Below, piece by piece: positions 25,025-36,807 of a stretch of 64,000 nucleotides of DNA (within the stretch, counting starts at the first letter, position 1; every line of letters begins with the position of its first letter). Origin of the DNA: Stomoxys calcitrans. Its lineage: Eukaryota; Arthropoda; Insecta; Diptera; Muscidae. The notes beneath the pieces were generated by a model that saw only the letters and a list, made by a program, of their open reading frames with translations, ran no database searches and was not told the DNA's origin. The translations under genes and the position numbers were made by a program. The stretch spans positions 15,032,643 to 15,096,642 of the forward strand of contig NC_081553.1 in assembly GCF_963082655.1 (NCBI RefSeq). The letters are read 5' to 3'.

Positions 25025-26683
25025 AACAAGTAAAAAGGCGTTCAGTTCGGCCGGGTCGAACTTTGGATACCCACCACCTCGGGTATATATATTAACCACC
25101 TTTTGCCAGAAACCGGTGGAAAATGCATAATTTATGCCCCGATAGCAGCTTTATCGAAATATGGTCCGATTTGTACCAAATTCGACATGGATATTAAGTG
25201 GTCTAATAAGTACAAATCATTGTTCAATTTTGCAGAACAAAATATTGGTCTTTTTGGTAGCCACATCCAAATATAGACCGATTTGCACTATATACGATAT
25301 GGATGTCGAAAAGCCTAATATAATTCATTGTGTCAAATTTCAGTGAGATCGGATTATAAATGCGCCTTTTATGGGGCCAAGATTTTAAATCGAGATAACG
25401 GTGTACATGGCAGCTGTATCCAAATCTGGACCGATTTGGGCCAAGTTGCAGAAAAATATCGAAGACCCTAACACAACTCACTGTCCCAAATTACGGCAAA
25501 ATCGGACAATAAATACGCTTTTAAGGACCCAAATCCTTAAATCGAGAGATCGGTCTATATGGCAGCTATATTCAAATCTTGACTGATCTCGGCCAAATTG
25601 AAAAAGGACGTCGAAGAGCCTAACACAACTCTTTCTCTCAAATTTCAGCAAAATCGGACAATAAATGTGACTTTTAAGGACCCAAACCCTTAAATGGAGA
25701 GAGCGGTCTCTATGGCAGCTATATCCTAATATGAACCGATCTGTACCATATTGCAGAAAGATGTCAAGGGGCCTAACACAACTCACTGCGCCAAATTTCG
25801 ATGACATGGGACCATAAATGCGCCATTTAAGGACCCAAAACCTGAAATCGAGAGATCGGTCTATATGGCAGATATATCCAAATGTGGAGCGATGTGTGGC
25901 ATATTGCAGAAGTATATCAAGGGGCTTAACATAACTCATTGTCCTAAATTTTGGCGACATCGGATAATAAATGCGTCTTTTATAGGCTCAAAACCTTAAA
26001 CCTGAGGATCGGTCTATATGGCAGCTATATCCAAATCTGGACCGATCTCAGCCAAATTGACGAAGGATGTCGAGGGGCCTAACACAACTTACTCTCTCAA
26101 ATGTCAGCAAAATCGGATAATAAATGTGCCTTTTATGGGCCTGAAACCCTAAATCGGCCGATCGGTCTATAAGGGGTTCGATATAGTTCGATATAGCCCA
26201 TCTTCGAACTTACCTAGATTATGGACAAAAAAAGAATCTATGCAAAATTTCAGCTCATAATCTCTATTTTTTAAGACTGTAGCGTGATTCAAATAGGCAT
26301 ACGGACGGACATGTATAGATCGTCTTAGATTTTTACGCTGATCAAGAATATATTGGGTTGCCCAAAAAGTAATTGCGGATTTTTTAAAAGAAAGTAAATG
26401 CATTTTTAATAAAACTTAGAATGAACTTTAATCAAATATACTTTTTACACTTTTTTTCTAAAGCAAGCTAAAAGTAGCAGCTGATAACTGACAGAAGAAA
26501 GAATGCAATTACAGAGTCACAAGCTGTGAAAAAATTTCTCAACGCCGACTATATGAAAAATCCGCAATTACTTTTTGGGCAACCCAATATATACTGTATA
26601 GGGTTGGAAATGGATATTTCGATGTGTTGCAAACGGAATGACAAAATGAATACACCCCCATCCTTCGGTGGTGGGTATAAAAA
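25025..26683 (-). mobile_element. DINE-B, complete, minus, host of a mariner MITE
   Basis: AACAAGTAAAAAGGCG and hairpin GGCCGGGTCGAAC at the start. At least five units follow, then AGACTGTAGCGTGATTCAAA and the core block (interrupted at 26353 by the MITE). It ends CCTTCGGTGGTGGGTATAAA. Confidence 0.9.
26353..26587 (-). mobile_element. mariner-derived MITE, 235 bp, TA duplication
   Basis: Same family as 3595-3831 in reverse orientation, with TA at 26351-26352 and 26588-26589. It lies in the AATATATATAC segment of the host DINE-B, almost the same host position as the first MITE. Confidence 0.92.
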
Positions 26684-26697
26684 CAAAATAATATTTC

Positions 26698-27617
26698 AAC
26701 AAGTAAAAGCGTGCTAAATACGACCAGGCCGAATCTTAGATACCCACCATAGATCGCATTTGTCGAGCTCTTTGCCCGATATCTCTTTTTAGGCAAAAAA
26801 GTATAAAAGAAAAGAATTGCAACAATATTGGAGCTATATCAAGTTGGGGTCCGATTCGGACCATAATTGAATAGAATCTTGGAGACCATGGTCATGATCC
26901 CAGATCGGTTTATATGGCAGCTATATCAGGTTATGGATCGATTTGAACCATTTTTGGCACAGTTATAAGAAGTTATAAAACAAACACGCCATGCAAAATT
27001 CCAGCCAAATCGGAAAAGATTGCGGCCTCTAGTGGCTCAAGAAGTCAAGATTCGAGATCTGTTTATATGGCAGCTATATCAGGTTATGAACCGATTTAGA
27101 CCATACTTAGCACAGTTGTTGGAAGTCATAACCTAACACGGCGTGCAAAATTTTCTACCAAATCGGACAGAAATTGCGCCCTCTAGACGCTCAAGAAGTC
27201 AAGACCCCAGATAGGCTTATATGACAGCTATATCTGGTTATAGACCGATTTAAACCATACTCAGCACAGTCATAACGAAACACCTCATGCAAAATATTAG
27301 ACATATCGGATAAGAATTGTGCCCTCTAGTGGCTCAAGAAGTCAAGATCCAAGATCGGTTTATATGGCAGCTATATCAAAACATGGACCGATATAGCCGA
27401 TTCACAATCCCAACTGACCTACACTAATAAGAGCTACTTGTGCAAAATTTCAAGCGGGTAGCCTTACTTCTTCGATAGTTAGCGTGTCCGACAGACGGAC
27501 GGACAGAAGGACGGACATGGCTAGACCGTCTTAAAATGTCATGACTATCAAGAATATATATACTTTATGGGGTCTTAGACGAATATTGCGAGGATTTGGC
27601 GAAATAAGTATAACCCG
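26698..27617 (-). mobile_element. DINE-A, minus, 5' end degraded
   Basis: AACAAGTAAAAGCGTGCTAA start 15 bases after a DINE-B end. Four units, AGACGGACGGACAGAAGG and AAGAATATATATACTTTATG are recognisable. The TATACCC end has decayed to AGTATAACCC. Confidence 0.82.
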
Positions 27618-28598
27618 ATACAACCGATTTGCACGATATTATTGATACGGAGTTATTATTTACCTATCTGTCATGTGCTTCTGCCAAATTTCATCAAAAT
27701 CTATTGAGATAACCATATAAACCAATCTACTGATTAGATTTCTTGAGCTCACAACAGATTTAGGAAAACAGTTAGTTTTCTAAAATTCGAGCCGTTAGTT
27801 TTCTAAAATTCGAGCCGACATTCGGCATTTGTTTCAACTTAAAGGTGATACAGTGAATAGTTACAGTTCCAAAAATATTTAAAATTTAATTTTTTTCAAA
27901 TATTTATGTTAAGCTCCCAAGACAATCAACCAATACTTTGTCTTATCAAATAAAATCGTATATCTTGTGATTAATTCTATTATATATGTGCTGCAATTTG
28001 CACAATACATTTCAGAAGAACTTCTGAACAAAATCTAATTTACACTGAAAGGAAATAGCAAGTTGATTTTAAAATTCACCTAAAGAGCGTTTTTTAGCTT
28101 AGCCAATAAATGTCAGCAGAAAAATTGCAAATAAGGAAACAAAACTAACATAAACACGTTGGCAACAAAGTTCAGGAGTAAGAGGAATAACGTAGCTAAT
28201 ATGCATTTTTCCACTCAATTTTGTTTTAGTATTTACACATGCACACTCACATCCAAATGTGAGGGAACAACGAAAATTTTGTCTGGCACATGAAGGTGAT
28301 AAATTCAATTTCCAAAGGTCACACGTAAGGTGACACTTGATACATGTCATAAACACCGACAAAAAACAAGTCTAATGCCTCCAACAAATAAAATCAAAGG
28401 AAAGTCCTTGTTTTTCTTTTGCTTCGCAGATGTGTGCAACCTTACTGGGTTGGGTAGGTGTGATTTAATATGAAACAATGGAAAATCTTTTTGATTGCTT
28501 TACAATCACAATGAATTAAAGTCAATTTCTTTGTCTTCAAGAGGATTTATTTTTGTGTTCTTTCAACATTTTTTTAAGACATCTATACCCACATATAT
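27618..28598. other. Unique AT-rich sequence
   Basis: It holds a direct repeat GTTAGTTTTCTAAAATTCGA (27770-27813). An 87-codon minus frame (28099-28362) is unrecognised. Confidence 0.4.
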
Positions 28599-29357
28599 TT
28601 TTATACCCACCACCGTAGAATAGGGGGTATACTCATTTAGTCATTCCGTTAGCAACAAATCGAAATATCAATTTCTGACCCTGATTTTACTACGATCCGA
28701 AATGTATACACTTTATAAATTTCGGACTCCGTGTGTCTGTCCGTCCGTCTATAATAATCACTCTAGAGCCTTCAAAAATTGAGATATTAAGCTAAAATTT
28801 GGCACAGATACGTCTTTTTGATGCACGCTGGTTAAGTTCTTGAATGGGCCAAATCGGACCATATTTGAATATAGCTGCTATATAGACCGATTTTCCGATA
28901 AAGGGTCTAATGCCCATAAAATCTTTATTTTTCATCCGATCCGAGTAGTTCAAGGCTTCCCGATAACTGACCCAAATATGGTTCAGATCGGACTATATTT
29001 AGATATAGCTACCATATAGAACGATCTCCCGATAAAGGGAATGAAGACTATAAAAGCATTATTTATTACCCGATTTCTCTGAAATTTGCAACAACGGGCT
29101 ATTTTAAGCCTCCCGACATCTGACGTAATTATGGTACAGATCGGACTATATTTAGGTATAGCTGTCATATAGACCGATCTCCTGATAAGCGGTCTGAAGG
29201 CCACAAAAGCTATATTTACTACCCGATTTCGCTGAAATTTTAAACAGTGAATTTTTCTGAGCCTCACGATATCCGACCTTAATATGAATCAGATCGGTTT
29301 ATAATTGGATATATGTGCCAAAAAGAGCAATATTTTGTTCAACAAAATTGAATAGTG
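28599..29357 (+). mobile_element. DINE-B variant, plus
   Basis: Starts TTTTATACCCACCACCGTAG and carries TGTCCGTCCGTCT. Units read GTTCAGATCGGACTATATTTAG and ATTACCCGATTT. It is more divergent than other B copies and lacks the hairpin end, stopping at a 26-base mariner-like scrap. Confidence 0.78.
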
Positions 29358-29360
29358 ACA

Positions 29361-29386
29361 TATTGGCTTGCCCAAAAAGTAATAAG
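29361..29386 (+). mobile_element. mariner terminal scrap
   Basis: TTGGCTTGCCCAAAAAGTAA resembles the mariner MITE terminus, and nothing else of it remains. Confidence 0.5.
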
Positions 29387-29387
29387 T

Positions 29388-30343
29388 TAAAAAAGTGTTA
29401 AGTTAGGCCGGGCCGTATTTTATAAACCCTCCACCATGGGTCACATTTGTCAAATTCTTTACCCGATATCTCTTTATAGCCAAACAAAGGATAATGGATA
29501 AGAATTGCTATGCTATTAGAGCTTTACCAAGTTAAGAACCAATTGAGGCCATACTTGGTTTGACAGCTGAAGACCAAATTGGAAGTCAGTATGCAAAATT
29601 TCAGCCAAATCCTACAACAATTGCGCCCTCTAGCTCCTCAAGAAGTCAAGATCCGATATCGGTTTATATGGGAGCTATATAAATGGGAGGTTATAAACCG
29701 ATTTTGACCATACTTGGCTTGGTCATTGAAAATTATAACAAAAGACTTCGTTCCGAATTTCAGCAAATTTAAATGAAAATTGCGCCCTCTATCGCCTGAA
29801 AAAATCAAGATCCGATATCGGTTTATATGGGAGTTATATCGGGATATAAACCGATTTTGGCCACACTCGGCACAGTCATTGGAAATAATAACAAAAGACC
29901 CCATACTAAATATCAGCTAAATCGAATTGTAATTGTGGCCCCTAGAGGCTCAAGAAGTGAAGATCCATGATCGGTTTATATGGGAGCTATATCTGGTAAT
30001 GTACCGATTTAAACCTTAGTTGGCGTTGTTATTGGAAGTTAAAACAAAACACTTCATACCAAATCGGATAATAATTGCGCCCTCTAGAGGCTCAAAAAGT
30101 CATGATCCATGATTACTTTATGGCAACTATATCAAAAAATGTACCGATATAACCCATTTACAATCCCAACCGACCTATACTTATAAGAAGTATTCGTGCA
30201 AAATTTCAAGCACCTAGATTAATTCCTTCTAAAGTTAGCGTGCTTTCGACAGACGCACGGAAAGGGCTACATCGACTGAGAATGTCAAGACCTTCAAGAA
30301 TATGTATGTTTGTTGGGTCTCACATCAATATTTCGATGGTATA
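29388..30343 (-). mobile_element. DINE-A, minus, first of a head-to-tail pair
   Basis: AAAAAAGTGTTAAGTTAGGC and hairpin GGCCGGGCCG, units, CTTTCGACAGACGCACGG and part of the core. It ends prematurely at CGATGGTATAAC, which runs directly into the next copy's AACAAGTAAG. Confidence 0.82.
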
Positions 30344-31380
30344 ACAAGTAAGAGGGTGCTTAGTTCGGCCGAGCCGAATCTTGTATACCCTCCACCATGG
30401 ATTGCATTTCTCGAGTTCTTTGCGGGGTATCTCTATTTAGGCAAACAATGAATAATGTAAAAGAACTGTTTTGCTATTGGTGCTATGTCAAGTTATAGTC
30501 CGATTCGGACCATAAATGAATTGAATGCTGAAGCTATATATGTTGAAGGTTATAGAAGAAGCCGTTGTACAAAATTTCTGCAAATCGGATGAGAATTGCT
30601 ACCTATAGAGGCTCAAGAAGTCAAGATCCCAGATCGGTTTATATGGCAGCTATATCAAGTTATGTACCAATTTGCGCCATGCCATATGAACCAATTTGGA
30701 AGTCACAACAAAACACCTCATTTAGAATTTCAAGCAAAAAGAATGAGAATTGCGCCCTTCAGGGGCTCAAGAAGTCAAGATCCAAGGTCGGTTTAGATGG
30801 CAGCTATACCAGGTTATGAACCAATACACCACGCGCAAAATTCCAGTCAAATCGGACGAGAATTGCGCCCTCTAGAGGCTCAACAAGTCAAGACCCAAGA
30901 TCGGTGTATATGGCAGCTATATCAGGTTATGAACCGATTTGAACCATATTAAGTACAGTTGTTGGAAGTGATACCAAAACACTACGTGCAAAATTTCAGC
31001 AAAATCGGAAGAGAATTGCGCCCTCTAGGGGCTCAAGAAGACAAGACCCAAGATCGGTTTATACGGCAGCTATATCGAAACATGAACCGATTTGGCCCAT
31101 TTCCCATTCCCATCCCATTTGACATACACCAATAAAAAGTATTTGTGCAAAATGTCAAGAGCCCAGATTTACACCTTCGAAAGTTAGCAAGCTTTCGACA
31201 GACAGACAGACGGATGGACGAACGGACGGACGGACAGACAGACGGACGCACAGACAGACGGACGAACACGGCTTGATCGACTTAAAATGACATAACGATC
31301 AAGAATATATACATTATGGAGTCTTAGACTCATATTTCGAGGTGTTAAAAACGGAAACCAGAAATTAGTATACCCCCTTC
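30344..31380 (-). mobile_element. DINE-A, minus, second of the pair
   Basis: AACAAGTAAGAGGGTGCTTAG, hairpin GGCCGAGCCGAATC, TATACCCTCCACCATGG and units. A long GACA/GACGGACG stretch spans 31195-31265, and the end reads TTAGTATACCCCC. The R/S-rich minus frames across the GACGG repeats are artefacts. Confidence 0.85.
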
Positions 31381-31478
31381 CTAAAAAATGTATTAGGTTC
31401 GGCCAGGCCCATCTTTGGATTACCACCAATATGAATATATAGGTTTTAAGCAAATCCGGGGAAAAAAGCACACCTAAT
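31381..31478 (-). mobile_element. DINE-B hairpin-end fragment
   Basis: TTAGGTTCGGCCAGGCCCAT, then GGATTACCACCAATATG and AATCCGGGGAAAAAAGC: only the first 100 bases of a minus DINE-B. Confidence 0.6.
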
Positions 31479-31499
31479 TATCCTAAGACAATGCACTGA

Positions 31500-32050
31500 T
31501 CAACGGATACACAAATGGGGAAGTTGTAATATTTATGTATGACTAAGCTCGGCGATGGAGACACAGAACAAAGCTGATTCTGAAGACACAGGGACTGCTG
31601 ATGATATGGCAACAGAATCACTTTCGAACTATACCGACGCACATCCAAAATGATATTAAAACAACAGTTCTACAACTCAGGCGAAACAAGTTGCTAGGGG
31701 AAGATTGTATACCCCCAGAACTTCTCCATTTACTGCTGCAGAAATCTTGCTGACGGAGACAAAAACCGTGTATTGTTATCTGGAAGATAATGTTACACGG
31801 ATGGAGCGAAGCTAGAGGACAGAGTGGGCCTGGGAGTTTACATTGAATACCCATGGACTGAGATCTGTTTTAGTCTGCCTGACCATAATACGGTTCTGCA
31901 GGCTGAGATCCGGGCGGTCACGGAATGCGTGAGATGGTGTGGTGTTAACGCGAGGACGTCGTCTTTACGGACAGTAAACAGGCCTTAAGGGGAATAACAA
32001 CCAGGACGGTAAGATCACGAACAGTCATGGAATGTAAGAAGGAAATCACG
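31500..32050 (+). pseudogene. LOA-type LINE RNase H fragment
   Basis: Translated pieces read RVGLGVYIEYPWTEICFSL, HNTVLQAEIRAVTECVRWC and TDSKQALRG (catalytic Glu and Asp contexts), then TTRTVRSRTVMECKKEI. The nucleotides around 31995-32045 match 39990-40050 of the larger LOA element, so it is the same family. It is cut on the right by the Jockey-type element and broken by frameshifts. Confidence 0.72.
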
Positions 32051-34172
32051 GGCTTGACGTTTGAAATGTTTTCGTGGGGGCTTTTGCCTGTCAATTCAAC
32101 AATTCCCAGACATTTTTCCACATCCTCCAGCACGCTTCTTGATCTGTTCTTTGTTAGTGACCTATACGACCAACTGTCAGCCTCATGTTTTTCGAACCAT
32201 GACTTGATCTTTTTATGTTATGAATTTGAGCTCACCAGGACTAGGGAAAATTTTTCATACCGAGATTTTACCATAATTTTTTGCTTTCGAGTGCTGTGCT
32301 TATCGACTGGGATCTGATATTTCGTATGGAAACTATCGATGAACAAACTGACTTAGGGTTCCACTCAAGACTAGAGAAGTGTCCCCCAGATCGAAAACGT
32401 GGTTCTCCCTGGATATTCGTTCGGCTATTCACGAGAGGAATATGTCTCAACGCAGGTGGAGACGTTTCAGGACGCCTGAGTTTCATGATGCCTTTCCCTC
32501 AGCAAGAGACCAAGTCAATAAGTTGATTAGGATAGTCAAGAGAGACTACTAATACAGACGCTTTACTTCTGGAATAGACTCCAAGAAAACTTGGAAGGTT
32601 GCTCGAGACATAGGAATTGGGGAAGATACCAGTAGATGTTCAACAAACTTGAACATCAATGGGCTTAATGATGCCTTTGTTAATGTCCCACAGATCCCAA
32701 TTTCTATGGCTTCAATATCTATCCCTCTCTCGATGACGACTCTGGTTTTGGCTTCAGCTGTATTGGTTCCGCCGATGTCCTTGAGTGTGTCGCGATTGTA
32801 AAGTCTAACACTGTCGGATCTGGTGCCATTGATCCTAGATTTGTAAGACCCTTGCTCCCCCTTATTATTCCTCATGTAACCTATGTTTTCAATAGGATTT
32901 TGATCACGAATTATTTTCCTTTAGCGTGGAAGCATGCCAAGGTCATCCCACTGCCTAAGAATTCCAAGGAATTTAGACCAATTGCGATTCTTTGTTATTT
33001 GTCAAAGGTCTTTGAGAAATTGCTGTTTTTGCAAAAGTCGTCTTTTGTCAATGAGAATTCTTTGTGATATGTGAGACAGTCCGGGTTTCGACCTAACCAC
33101 AGCTACATAACTGCCTTAGCAGAGGTCACTGAAATGGTCAGGGTTAATTTAGAGAATGACAAGATAAATTTCCTTGTTCTTCTTGACCATTCTAAGGTAT
33201 TTGACACTGTGATCATTCCTTGTTGTGTGATAAAATGAGACATCTTTACAATTTTTCTTCTACGTCCGTTTGTCTTATTTTGTCGTACCTGTCACACCGC
33301 ACAAAGTTCCTCAGTGGTCAATTCAGGGTCCTCTTTTCATTGTACAGTAACGACTTGGCGAGTCAATTGTCTTAGTGTGAGGTACATATGTACGCTGACG
33401 ATGTGCAGATATATATCGGCAGTCCGAGGGATGAGTTTGCTGAAAACATACGTCTGCTTAATCATGATCTGTCAAGAGTCAGCACATGGGCGAAAGCCAA
33501 CCCTGTAAAGTCCAAGTGTGTTGTCATCAGAAACTGGCTGTCTCGTTTTTCTTGTGATGTCGGTATATTCATTAACGACACTAGATTGGAAATCGTTCCT
33601 CATTCAAAGAACTTGGGCGTGGTTATTAATAGCACGTTGACTTGGAGTAACACCATAATATCGACTCTGTCGTTGGCCAGGGATATTCAAAATTGCGTGC
33701 TCTCTGGGCCACTCAGTCGGTTACTCCGCTGCGGGTTAGGTCTCTCTTGGCAAAGACTTATCTTTTTCCTGGCATTCTTTACGGCTATGAATTGTTTGCT
33801 AATTGCGACTTGGTAAGTAGGCGTAAGCTAAACACCTTTTTTAATGGCTTGAAACGGCGCGACTCCATCTCCGAATACTTTTTATCCCTGTATGGCGTCT
33901 CCTTACAGCACTTGTTGTACCTGAGGTTGCTTACTTTCCTGCATACATTGATCTACACGCAGGCACCACAATATCTGTATGGATTCATTGATTTCGTCAA
34001 ATCTATTAGAGGTAAAAAAATCATTCCCAAAATTCATCGGAGGCTTGTTTCTGAATGGAATATGTTCATATTCTCTGGACTTCTCTGAAACACACTTCCT
34101 AACGATCTGCAATTACTCAGTAACTCGGCAACATTTAAAACCAGACTTTCGATCAGTTGATTCGTTTTCGAA
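32051..34172 (+). pseudogene. Jockey-type LINE ORF2, 5' truncated, many frameshifts
   Basis: In order: the end of the endonuclease (SSTLLDLFFVSDLYDQLSAS, SNHDLIFL); linker; RT start (LAWKHAKVIPLPKNSKEFRP then IAILCYLSKVFEKLL at 32920-33025); QSGFRPNHSYITALAE (33078-33125); VLLDHSKVFDTV, where an Ala is usual at the Val; MYADDVQIYIGS (33388-33423, intact YADD); and the thumb/C-terminus to about 34170. Frame changes occur at least near 32280, 33065, 33230 and 33690. No poly-A tail is visible. Confidence 0.82.
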
Positions 34173-34390
34173 TACCCCCCGACTTTGTGTTTATAACTAA
34201 ATATATGTTTGTTAACATTGACAAGCAATTAGGGTGGTTTTTTGCAAATATCTGATTGTGATACCGGAAATATATATAGTACTCGAATATGCATGCGTGC
34301 CTGATACGCCTGCCACTTCAAAAGTGTCAATATTAGAGTTGTAATTTTATTTTATCCATGTAAATATCATTATCAATAAAGATCAGCATC
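34173..34390 (+). repeat. 5' flank of segmental duplication, copy 1
   Basis: This stretch matches 41714-41947 almost throughout, from AATACCCCCCGACTTTG to the region just before the genes. It contains AATAAA-like motifs and no ORF. The left edge coincides with the 3' end of the Jockey-type element in copy 1 but with unrelated sequence in copy 2, so it marks either the duplication breakpoint or the LINE insertion point. Confidence 0.7.
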
Positions 34391-34399
34391 ATGAATTGG

Positions 34400-34435
34400 T
34401 ATATAAAAGCTCTTACTTTTACCATTCTCATAGCA
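34400..34435 (+). promoter_or_regulatory. Candidate core promoter of upstream paralog (TATA box plus initiator-like site)
   Basis: TATATAAAAG at 34400-34409 is a strong TATA match. A TCATAG initiator-like site has its A at 34430, about 30 bases downstream of the TATA start, and the preferred ATG is at 34457. This would give a 5' leader of about 27 bases. Confidence 0.5.
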
Positions 34436-34456
34436 AGTCTCTCCCAAAACGGTGCA

Positions 34457-35334
34457 ATGGTGGTAATTAAAACTCATCTTGCAATAATTGGAGCACTAAA
34501 CTTCTTAAATATAACCAATGGGGTGAGTGTAATTAACTGAAAGTATGCCAAATTCTACTGGGCTTAATCTCGGGTGCCCACTGCCCAACCTTTAGGCCAA
34601 ATACTTCTTATTCATATAGATCGATTGGGATTGTTAATGGGACAAATGGGCTCATGTTTAGATATAGCTCCTAACTCCGGATTTGATTTTTGAGCCTTGA
34701 AAGGGCCCAATTATTATGCAATTTGGTCGAAATTTTCTAACTTTCAACTATACTTTGACCTTTATTAGTTGGTTATAACAACCCTCTTAAGCCCCCATTT
34801 GGTTATTTACTCACTATTTTGTCCTTCTATTTTTTTCCCCCTTTTTAGGCCTCCTGGACTTTTGACCTAGAATCGATAAAGATTCATAACAAAACACCAG
34901 ATGTCATATTCGTTTCCATAGAGAGGAAAATGTTATCACGTGGCAATTATACGACTTGTGGCATAATCGAATTGAAAGAGGATCTAACTGACGAACTTCA
35001 GATCGAAGGACGACTTTACTACAGTCCAAATGGTCTTCGTGGCTCATATATCAAAACACCATTTCATGCACCAAAAAGTCCGTTTTCGGTTATATTGCAA
35101 CAAGTTTATATTCCCGTCATAATGGAAACCATGCACGAATGCGCCCAGAATTTTCCATATTTTGAGAAAGTAGAGCTACCCATTACGAAGCGTATAATGA
35201 CTTGGGACGAATGTATGCTATCGAGCGATAATATGATGTCTCACATGAAATCTGGCTTTTATCGCGCAATTATAAAATTTTCAAATCAGGCCGATATCAC
35301 CACCGAATTGGATTTAGTGATTCAGCAAACATAA
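34457..35334 (+). CDS. Putative secreted CheA-like/ML-superfamily protein, upstream paralog (two exons)
   Basis: Exon 1 is 34457-34522 (22 codons), ending in a GGG|GTGAGT donor. A phase-0 intron runs 34523-34848 with a pyrimidine-rich tract and TTTTTAG acceptor. Exon 2 is 34849-35334 and ends in TAA. The product is 183 residues: residues 1-22 form a hydrophobic signal peptide, followed by a mature domain of about 160 residues. It has cysteines at 59, 120 and 144, glycosylation sequons NKT at 36 and NYT at 55, and the motifs RLYYSPNGLRGSY (77-89) and MSHMKSGFYR (152-161). Length, leader and the late 'GFYR' segment resemble the fly CheA/DUF1091 type of ML-fold proteins, some of which act in gustatory pheromone sensing. 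I infer this family by pattern, not by search. An in-frame ATG at 34391 would add 22 residues, but a TATA-like box lies within that stretch, so I prefer 34457. An AATAAA occurs at 35370. A paralog lies about 7.5 kb downstream. Being a real gene is more certain than its family. Confidence 0.72.
34595..34790 (+). mobile_element. DINE-A fragment in intron of upstream paralog
   Basis: Intron sequence resembles the DINE-A segment that reads AAATACTTCTTATT, then TTGGGATTGT, then ATATAGCTCC, in DINE plus orientation. A shorter version lies at the same place in the paralog's intron (about 42155-42290). Confidence 0.55.
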
Positions 35335-36140
35335 ATGTCTATCAAGGCCATCACAAGTATTTGGGGCAAAATAAATTTGATTTAAATACTTTTTGAAATT
35401 TATCTTATGGAAAAATACCAATTTAAAGATTAAATACAAGAATACAACAATTTTACTCAATCAGGAAACTTAAGAAAATCAATGAGCTTTTTTAAAGCCT
35501 TTTTTGGAGTAGGCTAGAAATGGACTCCACAGGCCCAACGGCTGCGGTCTTGGCGTCAGACTGTAGCATGTTGTTCTCCCCTCCTATAGAAGTGGGTGCC
35601 TTGTCACCTGTAGTCGAGAGTATTGTTTCAAACGCACAACTAGTCGTCAGACTAGTTAATGAGGAAGAGATGGATAAACAAGAGGGATGCACAGTTCGTC
35701 CCCTGTCTTTAAGAAAAGGTGGTGCTTCCGACAGCGACGGTGTCAATGAAACAGTCATCGCAGCCGAATCGAGAGTTAAGGGCAGCGGGATGACAATAGA
35801 AGTGGGCGATGTCTTTGCTAAACTCACAAACAGACCTGGAAAGCGATTCGGGGGACGACGAAGGTGACAGAAGAATATGTACCGGTGGCGTAATCGATCG
35901 AAAGTGCAGGATGCTGGAAGGGATAGAACTGATATTCCAAGCACTTAAACGGAAGCTGGAAATAGAATCAGATCTCCCGAAGAGTATAACACTGCTAAAA
36001 TGCTGAAGAAGAAAAAAGTTCCAATAGTTCCAAACCAAGCCAAATCCGAACGGGAACGAAGGAAGCGCACATGGCCCCTGAGTCTTCACGGAGGACTGTG
36101 ACTTCCAAAAGGAAGTCTGCTGATCTCAGTCATGCTTCCT

Positions 36141-36265
36141 TGCCACTCTAGCGTAAGAGGGCGGCTCCTTACTATTCTCCGCGACCATCTTCCCCATGGC
36201 CATCACAGAAGGGAAAGATGGTCGCGGAGAATAGTAAGGAGCCGCCCTCTTACGCCAGAGTGGCA
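36141..36265. repeat. 51-bp near-perfect inverted repeat with 23-base spacer
   Basis: Arm 1 is 36141-36191 and arm 2 is 36215-36265, with one mismatch seen (position 36150 versus 36256). Arm 2 reads in the ORF1 frame (SKEPPSYARVA) and arm 1 is its reverse copy. Confidence 0.93.
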
Positions 36266-36807
36266 ATGAAGCACAACAGAGATGAGTTGACTTCTGCAGT
36301 CATCAATAACGGCAGTGCATCCGGTAGGATTCCACCAGATTATCGGTCCCAAGTTGAGGATTTGGTAAACAAGCGGATTTTCGAACAAGTGTGGAACTCC
36401 GTAGAGGGTCCACCCATACAAATGATGAGCTGCGAGTATAGAGGGGACATCTTTACGCTGCTTTTTGCATCGGCGGAATGTATTTATACCAGCAATCGGC
36501 TCGTTAGAGGTATTCACGCAGCCTGGGAGGGCGCAAAGCACGATCTGGTGAGAAAGATGGACATCCCCCAGCTCACAAAGTCGTCACTTTGTCTTCATCA
36601 AGGGACGGGTCAGTAAATTTGCAACGGAACGCATGTTGGGATTCTTGGGCAAGTAAAACCAAGGTTTGGTCACTGCGAAATTACAAGTCTTCCACAGGGG
36701 GGAAAGGAGGAAGGAACTCTCCTTGTGGTTGGCATTAATCAAGTCTCCGTGACGAGTTTGGCTAAGACTAATGACATGGAGCACTACGGCAGCAAGGCTG
36801 TCTTTTT

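Noticed and set aside
35492..35944. 150-codon minus-strand protein
   Set aside because: Shadow of LOA ORF1 on the plus strand.
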